Shown in pieces: positions 1 through 8,132 of a stretch of DNA of 64,000 nucleotides (within the stretch, counting starts at the first letter, position 1; each line of letters starts with the position of its first letter). The stretch is from Rubritalea marina DSM 17716. GTDB lineage: Bacteria; Verrucomicrobiota; Verrucomicrobiia; Verrucomicrobiales; Akkermansiaceae. The DNA lies in assembly GCF_000378105.1 (NCBI RefSeq), contig NZ_KB899253.1:110051-174050 (forward strand), read 5' to 3'. Made by a program: the position numbers and the translations under genes. The notes under the pieces were generated by a model. The model was not told where the DNA came from. It made no database searches and worked only from the letters and a program-made list of their open reading frames with translations.

Positions 1-503
1 TTGCTCCTGAAGTCCATGACTCGGCGTTCATCACTGCGAGTGCGGATGTGATCGGGCGCGTGCGTGTGGAGGAGGAAGCAAGTATTTGGTACAATGCGAC
101 CTTACGTGGCGACATCAACGAGATCGTGATTGGTCCGCGTTCTAATGTGCAAGATAATGCCGTGATTCACTTGGCAGATGATTATGGAACCTACCTCGGT
201 GAGTTGGTGACTGTAGGGCATGGTGCGATTGTTCATGCAGCAACAATTAAAGATGAGGTGTTAGTTGGTATGGGTGCCTGTGTGTTAGATGGTGCAGTTG
301 TTGGTGAACGTTCGATTATTGGAGCCAATTCATTAGTGACTGGAGGCATGATCATCCCACCGGGTTCTCTCGTGATGGGTTCCCCTGCGAGGGTGGTGAA
401 GAGCCTAGATCTTGATGCTCAATCCAAGGTGAGGCATTGGGCTGAGAAGTATGTAAAACAGTCGCGTTTATATATGGCGCGAAGCAATGGTGGCGTGGTA
501 TAG
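1..503 (+). CDS. Gamma-carbonic anhydrase-like hexapeptide-repeat protein (5' partial)
   Basis: The reading frame is open from position 3, so the N-terminus lies outside the window. The protein folds as a left-handed beta helix, shown by repeated hexapeptide turns ending in I, V or L. The family signature is visible: RGD, then NVQDNAVIH, then VGHGAIVH, placing three histidines (VIH, VGH, IVH) where gamma-class enzymes bind their metal. Such proteins (YrdA/PaaY-like) are cytoplasmic trimers, but many have no proven carbonic anhydrase activity, so the reaction is not certain. A C-terminal helix follows the beta helix, as usual. A DUF151 gene starts 26 bases downstream on the same strand and may be cotranscribed. 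Confidence 0.88.
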   Translation, partial: APEVHDSAFITASADVIGRVRVEEEASIWYNATLRGDINEIVIGPRSNVQDNAVIHLADDYGTYLGELVTVGHGAIVHAATIKDEVLVGMGACVLDGAVVGERSIIGANSLVTGGMIIPPGSLVMGSPARVVKSLDLDAQSKVRHWAEKYVKQSRLYMARSNGGVV

Positions 504-529
504 TGGGATATTCTAATTGTTAAATTGTG

Positions 530-979
530 ATGCAAGCTGAGGTGGTACGTGTGGAACCTGTGGCTCTGATTCAGTCAGAGACAAGCTGCATGTTGTTCAT
601 TAAAGGGGAGCATAAAACGATGGTCATGCACATTGACCCGCATGTAGGGAATGCGATCAACCTAGCTCTGGGGTATCAGAACACACCGCGGCCCATGACT
701 CATGACCTATTTATCAATAGCCTCAATGGCATGGGTGCTAGGATCAGGCGTTGTGTGATTGTGGAAGTGGATGATCAAGAAGTCTATTATGCTAGATTGA
801 TCATCGAAGCTCAGAACGAGGTGATGCAGCGCAAGGTTTTAGAGATTGATTCTAGACCCAGTGACGCCATTGCCCTCGCAGTGCGATGCGGAGCGCCTAT
901 GTACTTTGTGAAGGAACTCTGGGATAATTTAGAGGATGCAACCGCATTGTTGGAATCGATCCAAAACGGTGAGGATTGA
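530..979 (+). CDS. Bifunctional nuclease (DUF151/BFN) domain protein
   Basis: A 149-residue single-domain protein of the BFN family. The C-terminal half carries the hallmark stretch IDSRPSDAIALAVR (about residues 105-120) followed by a short hydrophobic strand and an acidic tail. The family is known from plant and Thermotoga proteins with reported DNase/RNase activity, but the role in bacteria is not settled. The ATG at 530 is preferred over a GTG at 527 immediately before it; no strong Shine-Dalgarno is visible. It follows the carbonic-anhydrase-like gene with a 26-base gap and may share its transcript. Confidence 0.85.
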   Translation: MQAEVVRVEPVALIQSETSCMLFIKGEHKTMVMHIDPHVGNAINLALGYQNTPRPMTHDLFINSLNGMGARIRRCVIVEVDDQEVYYARLIIEAQNEVMQRKVLEIDSRPSDAIALAVRCGAPMYFVKELWDNLEDATALLESIQNGED

Positions 980-1062
980 ATGGTCCTCCATTCCCATTAA
1001 TTCAAACATTCATACGAATTTGCTAGATCTATCAAATCGAATCGAGCATAAATGCTACTGTG

Positions 1063-1896
1063 ATGAATACAATTCTAGCTGAATTAGATACAAGCACGAT
1101 CATAAACCTCGTGTCCCAATGGGGCGGTAAAATTTTACTCGCGCTCCTTACCCTCATTATCGGTTTTTATATTGCGAACTGGGTGGGGGTGCTCTTAGGA
1201 AAACGCCTTGATCAGAAAGGGGTTGATCCAACGGTGAAACCGTTTTTATGCGGCCTGGCGGCCACTCTCATTAAGGTAGCAGTTGTTGTTTCTGCAATTG
1301 GCACCCTAGGGGTAGAGGCCACCTCTTTCGCAGCGATCTTTGCTTCGATGGGTTTGGCTGTCGGTATGGCGCTGAGTGGCACCTTACAGAACTTTGCTGG
1401 TGGCGTGTTGCTGCTCGTGTTCCGACCATTCAAGATTGGAGACGTGATTGAGACGCAAGGGTACACTGGATGCGTGAAAGAAATTCAAATTTTCCAGACA
1501 TTTCTAACAACACCTGATAACAAGTTGATCATGGTGCCGAATGGCAAGGTTGCGAACGACTCAATGGTCAACTACTCAGCGATGCCTGAGCGTCGCGTCG
1601 ACTTTGTATTTGGCATCGGCTACGGCGATGACATCGATCAGGCCCGCGGTGTGATTGAGCAGGTGATAGGTGAAAATACTGCCGTCATCACTGACGAACC
1701 TGGGCGTGAGCCAATGATCGTAGTAGGTGAGCTAGCAGACAGCTCGGTGAACTTCACTGTGCGAGTTTGGGTGAAGTCAGCAGACTATTGGGATGTGTTC
1801 TTCTCTACCAATGAGAAGGTGAAGAAAGCCTTCGACGCAGCAGGCGTTTCTATCCCATTCCCACAACAGGATGTTCATGTCTTCAAGCAAGGATAA
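1063..1896 (+). CDS. mscS: Small-conductance mechanosensitive channel (MscS family)
   Basis: At 277 residues it has the size of E. coli MscS. It protects against hypo-osmotic shock by opening under membrane tension in the inner membrane. Three N-terminal hydrophobic segments are seen (about 20-45, 63-85, 90-115). The third is the Gly/Ala-rich pore helix, with GLAVGMALSGTLQNFAGG, the typical packing pattern. It is followed by the beta domain (FKIGDVIE, then VPNGKVAND, equivalent to the family PN motif) and the cytoplasmic vestibule. The ATG at 1063 is chosen over a GTG at 1060. It appears to be an independent gene. Confidence 0.93.
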   Translation: MNTILAELDTSTIINLVSQWGGKILLALLTLIIGFYIANWVGVLLGKRLDQKGVDPTVKPFLCGLAATLIKVAVVVSAIGTLGVEATSFAAIFASMGLAVGMALSGTLQNFAGGVLLLVFRPFKIGDVIETQGYTGCVKEIQIFQTFLTTPDNKLIMVPNGKVANDSMVNYSAMPERRVDFVFGIGYGDDIDQARGVIEQVIGENTAVITDEPGREPMIVVGELADSSVNFTVRVWVKSADYWDVFFSTNEKVKKAFDAAGVSIPFPQQDVHVFKQG

Positions 1897-1959
1897 ACTG
1901 ATCTTCTGTGATTACTTTGGAATAGATCCAACAGAAAACCCTCACAGATACGTAGCACT

Positions 1960-2562
1960 ATGAATACATCAGAAAATATTGAAAGCCGTCGTTCGATCAA
2001 ACATTACGATCCTGAGCACGTCATGCCCGAGGCAGATCTCCAGGAGCTTCTCCGTCTGACCAAACTCGCACCATCATCCTTCAACATGCAGAACTACCGC
2101 ATCTTGGTGGTTCGTAATCCTGAGCTGCGCCAGCAGCTTCGCGAAGTGGCATGGGACCAAGCACAAGTGACAGATGCCTCTGTGCTCTTCATCCTGTGTG
2201 CAGATCTCAAGGCGCACCAAGCAGACCCTTCAGACTACTGGGGGCACGCACCGCAGGCAGTGCAGGATATTCTGGGACCAATGATCAAGCCGTTTTATGA
2301 TGGCAAGGATCAATTGATTCGTGACGAAGCGATGCGTTCTTCAGCACTTGCTGGCATGACGCTGATGTTAGCGGCTCGCGACCTCGGCTACGATTCTTGC
2401 CCGATGGTCGGCTTTGACCCGGATGCTGTTTCTAAGTTGATTAACCTACCTGATGGCTATGCGTTGAGCTTTATGCTTCCGGTGGGTAAGAAAGCTGAAG
2501 AAGCTTGGGACCGTGGCGCCCGTCTTGCTGACGATAAAGTGGTCTCTTACGACAGGTTCTAA
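1960..2562 (+). CDS. Nitroreductase family oxidoreductase
   Basis: A 200-residue FMN-binding nitroreductase-fold protein that is expected to reduce nitro or quinone-like compounds with NAD(P)H. The N-terminal ESRRSIKHYDPEH is the usual FMN-phosphate-binding start (RRSIR/K), followed by LAPSSFNMQNYR, which matches the family APSxxNxQP segment. The mid region, with ALAGMTLMLAARDLGYDSCPM and a following GFD, corresponds to the conserved helix and FMN-contacting turn of YdgI/YodC-like members. The true substrate cannot be read from sequence. A hairpin follows the stop and probably ends the transcript. Confidence 0.9.
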   Translation: MNTSENIESRRSIKHYDPEHVMPEADLQELLRLTKLAPSSFNMQNYRILVVRNPELRQQLREVAWDQAQVTDASVLFILCADLKAHQADPSDYWGHAPQAVQDILGPMIKPFYDGKDQLIRDEAMRSSALAGMTLMLAARDLGYDSCPMVGFDPDAVSKLINLPDGYALSFMLPVGKKAEEAWDRGARLADDKVVSYDRF

Positions 2563-2590
2563 AAAAATTTAAAACATTCCTCCCGAACAC

Positions 2591-2623
2591 AACACCCTAC
2601 AGGATTTTGTCTTGTAGGGTGTT
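2591..2623 (+). terminator. Hairpin downstream of the nitroreductase gene
   Basis: A perfect 11-bp inverted repeat (AACACCCTACA at 2591-2601, TGTAGGGTGTT at 2613-2623) with an 11-base loop lies 28 bases past the nitroreductase stop. The T-run after it is weak (CTTGT), so it is a probable rather than certain intrinsic terminator. Confidence 0.6.
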
Positions 2624-2634
2624 CTTGTATCACT

Positions 2635-2670
2635 ACAAAAAAGCCTGAGTGCATCATGTGACTCAGGCTT
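2635..2670 (-). terminator. Intrinsic terminator of argH
   Basis: A 10-bp perfect stem (AAGCCTGAGT at 2641-2650, ACTCAGGCTT at 2661-2670) with a 10-base loop. Read on the minus strand, the stem runs straight into a T tract (the A run at 2637-2642), the classical form of a terminator. It lies 31 bases past the argH stop. Confidence 0.85.
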
Positions 2671-2700
2671 TGAAAATAATGCGTACTCAGTCGCTTTTTA

Positions 2701-4053
2701 CTAGAGAGTCGACTTCCAGCGCGCTACTTCACTTTTCACATTTTCGACACTTGGAGCACCTGGGTTGGTGCGCGCTTTGAGCGCGGTCTCAAGCGAAAAC
2801 ACATCCTTGGCATCGGTGCCGTAGTGTTCGGAGATTTTAGTGAGGTCGATTTGGTCGAGTGGGGTCTTCGACTCGACAGCGACGGCGACCGCCTGCCCTA
2901 CGAGTTCATGAGCGGAGCGGAAGGGCACGCCATTCTTGACCAAGTAATCGGCAAGATCGGTAGCGAGCAGCATGGGGTCTGAGGCTGCGGCTTTGCATTC
3001 TTCGACATTCACGGTCATTTCTGCGATCATCTCAGTGTTCACTGCGAGCGCCATCTTGAGGGTGTCAATAGAGTCGAAGAGTGGTTCTTTATCTTCCTGT
3101 AGGTCGCGGTTGTAGGTTAGAGGAAGCCCTTTGGCGGCAGTGAGGAGGGAGACGAGGTTTCCGTAGAGGCGGCCTGTCTTACCGCGGGTGATTTCACAGA
3201 CGTCTGGGTTCTTCTTCTGTGGCATGAGTGAAGAACCAGTGGTGTGAGCGTCGGAGAGTGTGGCGAAGCCAAACTCGCTGGAACACCAGAGAATGAGGTC
3301 TTCGGAGATGCGTGATAGGTGAGTGCCTACAAGTGCAAAGTCAAAGAGCAGCTCCATGATGTAGTCGCGATCTGAGATAGCATCCATGGAGTTAGTTGTG
3401 ACTCTATCAAATCCTAACTCTTCAGCAATTTGCTGGCGATCTAGGTTGATGGTAGAACCTGCTAGAGCCCCTGAGCCAAGTGGTGAAACGTTGACGCGCT
3501 TGCGGGCATTTGCAAGGCGGTCGATGTCGCGAGCAAACATTTCTACGTAGGCGAGCAGGTGGTGCCCAACAGTCACTGGCTGGCCACGCTGGAGGTGGGT
3601 GTAGCCTGGAATGACTGCATCTGCGTATTGCTCGGCCTGCTTGAGCAATGCGCCTTGCAGTTCTTTGATTTGGGTGCTGAGTGTGTCGATTTCTTCGCGA
3701 CAATAGAGGCGGGTATCGGTAGCGACCTGGTCGTTGCGAGAGCGCGCGGTATGAAGTTTTCCGCCAGCAGCGCCAATGCGCTTGGTGAGAGCGGACTCGA
3801 TGTTCATGTGGATGTCTTCGAGTTCGATGGAGAAGTCGAAGTTACCGGCGTCGATGTCTTTTTCGATCTCACGGAGTCCAGCCTCGATCTGTTGGAATTC
3901 CTCGTTGGTGAGGATACCAGCTTTGACTTGAGCACGGGCGTGGGCGATGGAGCCGGCGATGTCGTGCTTGTAGAGGCGCCAATCGTAGGAGATGGATTCT
4001 CCATATTGTTGTACGAGATCAGCGGTAGCTTTTGAAAATCTTCCTTTCCACAT
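2701..4053 (-). CDS. argH: Argininosuccinate lyase
   Basis: A 450-residue enzyme of the fumarase/aspartase superfamily. It splits argininosuccinate into arginine and fumarate, the last step of arginine synthesis, as a cytoplasmic homotetramer. The N-terminus MWKGRFS is typical. DIHMNIESAL and HTARSRNDQVATD mark the substrate-binding regions, YTHLQRGQP carries the general-acid histidine, and the superfamily signature GSSLMPQKKNPD (about 272-283) contains the catalytic serine loop. Length is normal. argB and an ArgA-like gene are elsewhere in the window, so the pathway is not clustered. A terminator follows. Confidence 0.97.
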   Translation of the reverse strand: MWKGRFSKATADLVQQYGESISYDWRLYKHDIAGSIAHARAQVKAGILTNEEFQQIEAGLREIEKDIDAGNFDFSIELEDIHMNIESALTKRIGAAGGKLHTARSRNDQVATDTRLYCREEIDTLSTQIKELQGALLKQAEQYADAVIPGYTHLQRGQPVTVGHHLLAYVEMFARDIDRLANARKRVNVSPLGSGALAGSTINLDRQQIAEELGFDRVTTNSMDAISDRDYIMELLFDFALVGTHLSRISEDLILWCSSEFGFATLSDAHTTGSSLMPQKKNPDVCEITRGKTGRLYGNLVSLLTAAKGLPLTYNRDLQEDKEPLFDSIDTLKMALAVNTEMIAEMTVNVEECKAAASDPMLLATDLADYLVKNGVPFRSAHELVGQAVAVAVESKTPLDQIDLTKISEHYGTDAKDVFSLETALKARTNPGAPSVENVKSEVARWKSTL

Positions 4054-4278
4054 GTGCTAGGTCATAGGAGAGAAAGGCGGAGCTGTGAAGTGATAATTGC
4101 GAATTTGTTCGCCTGAGACATTGCCAGTAGGGCGGCAGCTTGTATTCGCCATGAAAACAAGGAGAGAAAAGGGGAGGGACAGCGGCACTTCAGCAATGGT
4201 AGGCTGAAGTTAGGGGAGGGGAATGTGTTGCAGGGATGAAAGAGTTCGTCCTGCTTAGGTGGTGGGCTCAGAACGGAC

Positions 4279-4419
4279 TTATTGGTCCGTGATTGGCAGC
4301 TTGGCGTAGTCGGCCTTCTGCGGTGCATAGGTCTTGATATCCCCACTGTGGTTGAAGGCGGACGCCAGCCAAACACCGAGTAAGATCAATGAGCTCCCAA
4401 GAAATAGGCGTAATTTCAT
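4279..4419 (-). CDS. 46-aa small membrane or secreted protein, unknown function
   Basis: A short frame, upstream of argH on the same strand, encodes 46 residues. It begins MKLRLFLGSSLILLGVWLAS, which is a positively charged start and a single hydrophobic helix. A polar tail of about 25 residues follows, with KTYAPQKADYAKLPI. The layout is that of a signal anchor or short membrane peptide with the tail outside. About 225 bases with no recognisable gene separate it from argH. No family is recognised. Support is the clean charge-hydrophobic-polar pattern and the non-overlapping location. Conservation was not testable here. Confidence 0.55.
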   Translation of the reverse strand: MKLRLFLGSSLILLGVWLASAFNHSGDIKTYAPQKADYAKLPITDQ

Positions 4420-4562
4420 GCACCCAGTTAGTTAATTTTGTAAGGAATTGTCAACTATTTGCTACCGTTAATGAGTTATTTGTTGTTATGAATGCAATCG
4501 TTCAAAGCAAGTGACTTAGGTGATCTTGTTAGAATATTCACTTTATACCACCACGATCATCG

Positions 4563-4898
4563 ATGTCCCATCCAGAACCACGCTGCCCGTACCGGCACAT
4601 AGTATTATTTCAATTTAAGGCAAGCGCGGGAGCTGAGCAGATAGCAGACATTGAGCAGGCATTCATGGCGCTCAAGTCAAAGATTGAAGTCATCGAGTCA
4701 ATGGAATGGGGGCAGAATGTGAGCCCGGAGGGATTGAATGATGGGCTTAGCCATGCTTTTTCTCTAACCTTTGCGTCGAAGGAAGGACTTGAGCAGTACC
4801 TCCCGCATCCTGCGCACCAGGCATTCGGCGAGCAGTTGCGACCAATTTTGGAGAAAGCGGTGGTGCTTGATTACGTGGCGCAGCCGGTCTTGGGGTGA
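4563..4898 (+). CDS. Dabb (stress-responsive A/B barrel) domain protein
   Basis: A 111-residue single-domain protein of the dimeric alpha-beta barrel type. HIVLFQFK near the N-terminus is the hallmark first strand (H-x-V-x-F-K). SMEWGQNVSPEGLNDG and HAFSLTFASKEGLEQYLPHPAHQAF give the next strands and the conserved L-x-x-Y-x-x-H-P-x-H helix. Members bind small ligands or act in stress responses, but no specific reaction can be assigned. It converges on the ROK kinase gene with a gap of a single base between stops. Confidence 0.88.
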   Translation: MSHPEPRCPYRHIVLFQFKASAGAEQIADIEQAFMALKSKIEVIESMEWGQNVSPEGLNDGLSHAFSLTFASKEGLEQYLPHPAHQAFGEQLRPILEKAVVLDYVAQPVLG

Positions 4899-4899
4899 T

Positions 4900-5592
4900 T
4901 TACCATGGTTCTTCCCAGAGTCTGAAGCCTCCGGTGAAGGCTGCGTTGTTATCGACGCATCGGGTGTTTTCCGGTAGCTGTTCGATGAGTTTGGCATTGC
5001 CGCCACCTAGCACGACTTCATTGGCGGTAAAGGCGGCGCGCAGGATCTTAACGACCTCGAGAGCTTCGTGTTGCCAGGCATCGAAGCCCATATCGGAGAA
5101 ACCATTTTTACCGACGAAGTCTTCAAAGCTTTTGCCGTCGCGGTAGGGAAGGTGACCAGCTTCCATCGGGACAGGGGTGTAATCTTTGATTAGCGTGGTG
5201 CCGAGCCCTGTGCCAAAGCCGAGGAATAGCATGGTGCCGCCTTGGTAGCAACCGACTGCTTGCATGGCAGCGTCGTTGATGACTTTACAAGGCATGCCAA
5301 AGGCTTCTTCGAAATCAAATCCAATCCAGCCGGTGCCTAAGTTTACCGGGTCAAGCTGTGGGCTGTTGTTGTCACAGACACATGGGCAACCGATGGAAAT
5401 CACCTCGTAAGTCCATTCATGGGTAGCTTCTTTGACTTGATCGACGAGTTGTTGGGGATGCAAGTCTGGATCTGATGGGATCTTGATACGCTTCTCTTGA
5501 CCCGTGGCTAAGAGCTTGATGTTAGAACCGCCAATGTCGATGACGAGTGTGGGTCTCGAGTTAGATGAGTTATCCATAGCTAGTGACATCAT
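4900..5592 (-). CDS. ROK-family glucokinase, polyphosphate glucokinase-like
   Basis: A 230-residue sugar kinase with the actin-like ATPase fold. The phosphate-1 motif is TLVIDIGGSNIKLL near residue 15. The central MLFLGFGTGLGTTLI is the phosphate-2/adenosine region, and the catalytic aspartate is expected in VINDAAMQA. EAGHLPYRDGKSFEDFVG resembles the polyphosphate/ATP glucokinase (PPGK) branch rather than typical ROK repressors, and no DNA-binding domain or zinc-binding cysteine cluster is seen. The protein is therefore likely to phosphorylate glucose using polyphosphate or ATP. The start is uncertain among Met codons at 5592, 5589 and 5577. Confidence 0.8.
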   Translation of the reverse strand: MMSLAMDNSSNSRPTLVIDIGGSNIKLLATGQEKRIKIPSDPDLHPQQLVDQVKEATHEWTYEVISIGCPCVCDNNSPQLDPVNLGTGWIGFDFEEAFGMPCKVINDAAMQAVGCYQGGTMLFLGFGTGLGTTLIKDYTPVPMEAGHLPYRDGKSFEDFVGKNGFSDMGFDAWQHEALEVVKILRAAFTANEVVLGGGNAKLIEQLPENTRCVDNNAAFTGGFRLWEEPW

Positions 5593-5633
5593 AGGACGAA
5601 TCTAGCTCATCGCACAATATTGAATCTTAGCTA

Positions 5634-8132
5634 CTAGCGGTCAATTTGTTGGAGTTGTGCGGTCGGAACCCAGGCATGTTTGTTGTTGGGGAGTTGGATG
5701 TGCGTCCAAGCATTGTTTGTTTCGAGGATGGCGCACTCTACTCCATCACTGAGCGGCACCTGGAAGGCATTGGCAAAGCGATGGCTGGGGCCTTTTTTGG
5801 CAATCGCATGATCGACGATGACGACGGCGGCGTTTTGGTGCTTGGTTTCTGAATGGATGGTCAATCCAGCCAGTACTGCAAAGATGCATAAAGTCATCAC
5901 ACAGATTTTGCGGCTTCGGGGTGAACGTAGGTAGAGGTAGGTGAGCAGGCTAATCCACAGAAAAGTAGAACATAGGCTGAGGGCGCTGCGCAGCCAGATA
6001 CGCGGGATCTTGAGTAAGGCCTGCCCGCTGTGAGCTCCTGTGTGGATGGCCACGAGTGAGCGGGCTGACGCTAGGTTGTCCGTCACTTGAGAATCGAGGG
6101 GCAGGTAGTAGCTAGCAGAGCGGAAGGCTGCAATCGAACGCCCAAGTTCGCCAGCGTGAAACCAAGCATTTCCAGCATTGTAGTAGGACTTTCCTGGGAG
6201 GTGTCCAAGATCTGCAGCAGCTTCGTAGCACAGGGCCGCTTCGGCAAATTGTTGCTTTGATTCGGGACTTAGTTGTTGAGCTTGAGCGAAGCGTTGCTCA
6301 GCTTTGGACCAAGGGGACGAGGCGTTGGCTCGTGGCGAGAAGATGATGGCAGTGATTATGATGCACAAGGTGGTAACTCCAGCCATGGCCTTGCTGATAC
6401 GCTTGGCGATTGGCAACAAATTGGGGAGCTGTGCGGGTGATTTAGCAGACGCATAGGCTTGTTGATCTAGAGTCTTGTGCGTGGCGATGACTTGATCAAT
6501 ATCCTGCTGATTGACCTTAGCATGCTGTAGGCATTTTATTGAATCGGCGCTGGTCCAGGCGCCTGGTTTGGCGTGGTGTTGGACGGCAATCCATTGGATA
6601 AAGGCTGCGGCTTGTTCGGGGGTTCCTGGCTTGGATCGCTTGAGTGAGAGCATGGCCTTGCGCGATGCTTGGAAGGCTGGGTCTAGCTTGAGGCGGCGTC
6701 TCAGTTGCACCACTGGCCATAGAGAGATCATGGCGATGGCTCCGATGAGAAGCATGCTGCTAAGATTTTCTGAGAGGCAGACGATCAATGATTGGATGAA
6801 GTCCTGCATGGTATTGGCTTGGTGGTTACTCCAGATTCCATCTGGCTGAGTCTGGAGTGTGGTGGGTGATTGGAATTGGCTAAGTGGTAGAGTAGAGGCG
6901 TCTTCGAGTGGGCTAACATTGAGCGAGATTGATGCTGAGCTTAGTGTGGCGTAAGCCCCCGCATCGGAATCGAATACGATTAGTTGGATTGGTGGTATTT
7001 GTTGCACTGAGGGGGTGAGAATCCTCATGCGATTTTGGTATGTTGTGTGCTGAGGGTTCCATGTGCTCGAGCGTGTGGAGTCGATGATAAAGCGTTCATC
7101 GAAGTCTGCAGATTGTCTGAGCGAAGGCATGTCTATCAAACTCTGAGGAACGGGAGTGTTGAGTTGTGTGGTGTGGGTGAGCAAGTCGCCAATCTTTGAT
7201 TGTTTAGGCTCGATGTTTTGGGAGACTTCAAGGGGGAGGAACAAACCACTGAAGGTTTGATCGGCAGGGAGCTCAGGGAGTGGAAGAACCTCAATTTCTA
7301 GGGCTTGCGATTCGATCCACCATTCTTGGAACTGTGCTTCATCGGGCGGTGTGGTAAAGAAGCTGTTGTTAAAATGAGCGGCGTAGTGGCCAAACATAGC
7401 TTTGGGTTTTGCTAGCTTGGCGACTTCTAGTCGGGTTCTGGGGAGTGTGTGTGTGCCGGCTCTTTCGAATTTCAGGTAGAGCGGTAGGCTCACCGTACCT
7501 AATGCCTTTTCATTGCCCGCGATCTTCTGGCGGGTGGCGATCACACGGCGCCCGCCGATTGGTAGTCCAATCTGCTGATCTTCCTCAGCGGTGTTGCGTG
7601 GGATGGCCACTTTGATGCCTTCATCGTGGAAGAAGCTGGGGTTGAGGCGTAGATTCTGGAATGCTCCGGCATGGACGCTGCTCATCCAAGTAAGGTCGAC
7701 GCGCAGCGGTTCACCTACGTAGACCTTGGTTTTGCTTGGCACAATGTTGAGCGCCATCTTATCGACTTGTTGAGGGGCATCGACATTGAATGTCGACGCT
7801 TGTGATGTCAGGGTGGATTGGCCCGAGCGGAATTGGAGCGCGGGGAAGGTGAGGTTCCCTGCCTTGTGGGGGATGAAGCGCAGGTGGAGTATGGACTTGA
7901 TCTGTGGGGCCTTTGGCTTCGTTTCAAGCTGGTAATCCAGGAGCTGCAGGTGATCGCCCAAGTTGGTGAGATTGGTGGGTTCATCGATGATCTTGTTGAA
8001 GCTTAACGTGGCGCGTACGGGCTGGTGGATGAAGAGAGACTTCTGGAGCAGCTCTGGGCGCGGCGTCTCAGCGTGCACGCATGCTGCGCACATGGCGATC
8101 GCGAGGCTCAGTATGGGAAGTAAGGTGCGCAT
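5634..8132 (-). CDS. BatD/BatE-like fusion: oxygen-tolerance protein with TPR and SH3 domains
   Basis: An 832-residue envelope protein, last in the moxR-bat cluster. A signal peptide (1-21) is followed by BatD-type Ig-like beta domains (about 25-410). A transmembrane helix (455-476), a cytoplasmic segment and a second helix (582-600) come next. TPR-like repeats (605-695, with YYNAGNAWFHAGELGRSI) follow, then two more helices (712-735, 742-760) and a C-terminal SH3-like domain (765-830, ending WVPTAQLQQ). The C-terminal half has the architecture of BatE, so BatD and BatE seem fused. Its ATG overlaps the stop of the BatB/C gene by one base (TGATG), implying translational coupling. The exact function of Bat complexes is unresolved; aerotolerance and envelope integrity have been proposed. 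Confidence 0.8.
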   Translation of the reverse strand: MRTLLPILSLAIAMCAACVHAETPRPELLQKSLFIHQPVRATLSFNKIIDEPTNLTNLGDHLQLLDYQLETKPKAPQIKSILHLRFIPHKAGNLTFPALQFRSGQSTLTSQASTFNVDAPQQVDKMALNIVPSKTKVYVGEPLRVDLTWMSSVHAGAFQNLRLNPSFFHDEGIKVAIPRNTAEEDQQIGLPIGGRRVIATRQKIAGNEKALGTVSLPLYLKFERAGTHTLPRTRLEVAKLAKPKAMFGHYAAHFNNSFFTTPPDEAQFQEWWIESQALEIEVLPLPELPADQTFSGLFLPLEVSQNIEPKQSKIGDLLTHTTQLNTPVPQSLIDMPSLRQSADFDERFIIDSTRSSTWNPQHTTYQNRMRILTPSVQQIPPIQLIVFDSDAGAYATLSSASISLNVSPLEDASTLPLSQFQSPTTLQTQPDGIWSNHQANTMQDFIQSLIVCLSENLSSMLLIGAIAMISLWPVVQLRRRLKLDPAFQASRKAMLSLKRSKPGTPEQAAAFIQWIAVQHHAKPGAWTSADSIKCLQHAKVNQQDIDQVIATHKTLDQQAYASAKSPAQLPNLLPIAKRISKAMAGVTTLCIIITAIIFSPRANASSPWSKAEQRFAQAQQLSPESKQQFAEAALCYEAAADLGHLPGKSYYNAGNAWFHAGELGRSIAAFRSASYYLPLDSQVTDNLASARSLVAIHTGAHSGQALLKIPRIWLRSALSLCSTFLWISLLTYLYLRSPRSRKICVMTLCIFAVLAGLTIHSETKHQNAAVVIVDHAIAKKGPSHRFANAFQVPLSDGVECAILETNNAWTHIQLPNNKHAWVPTAQLQQIDR

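Noticed and set aside
3559..4035. Plus-strand 158-codon frame opposite argH
   Set aside because: It is antisense to a fully recognised argH, with no motif or ribosome site; a frame shadow of a GC-balanced gene.
4062..4376. Minus-strand 104-codon frame upstream of argH
   Set aside because: Composition is Pro/Ser-rich and low-complexity with no motif; the 46-aa frame within the same interval, in another frame, looks more protein-like.
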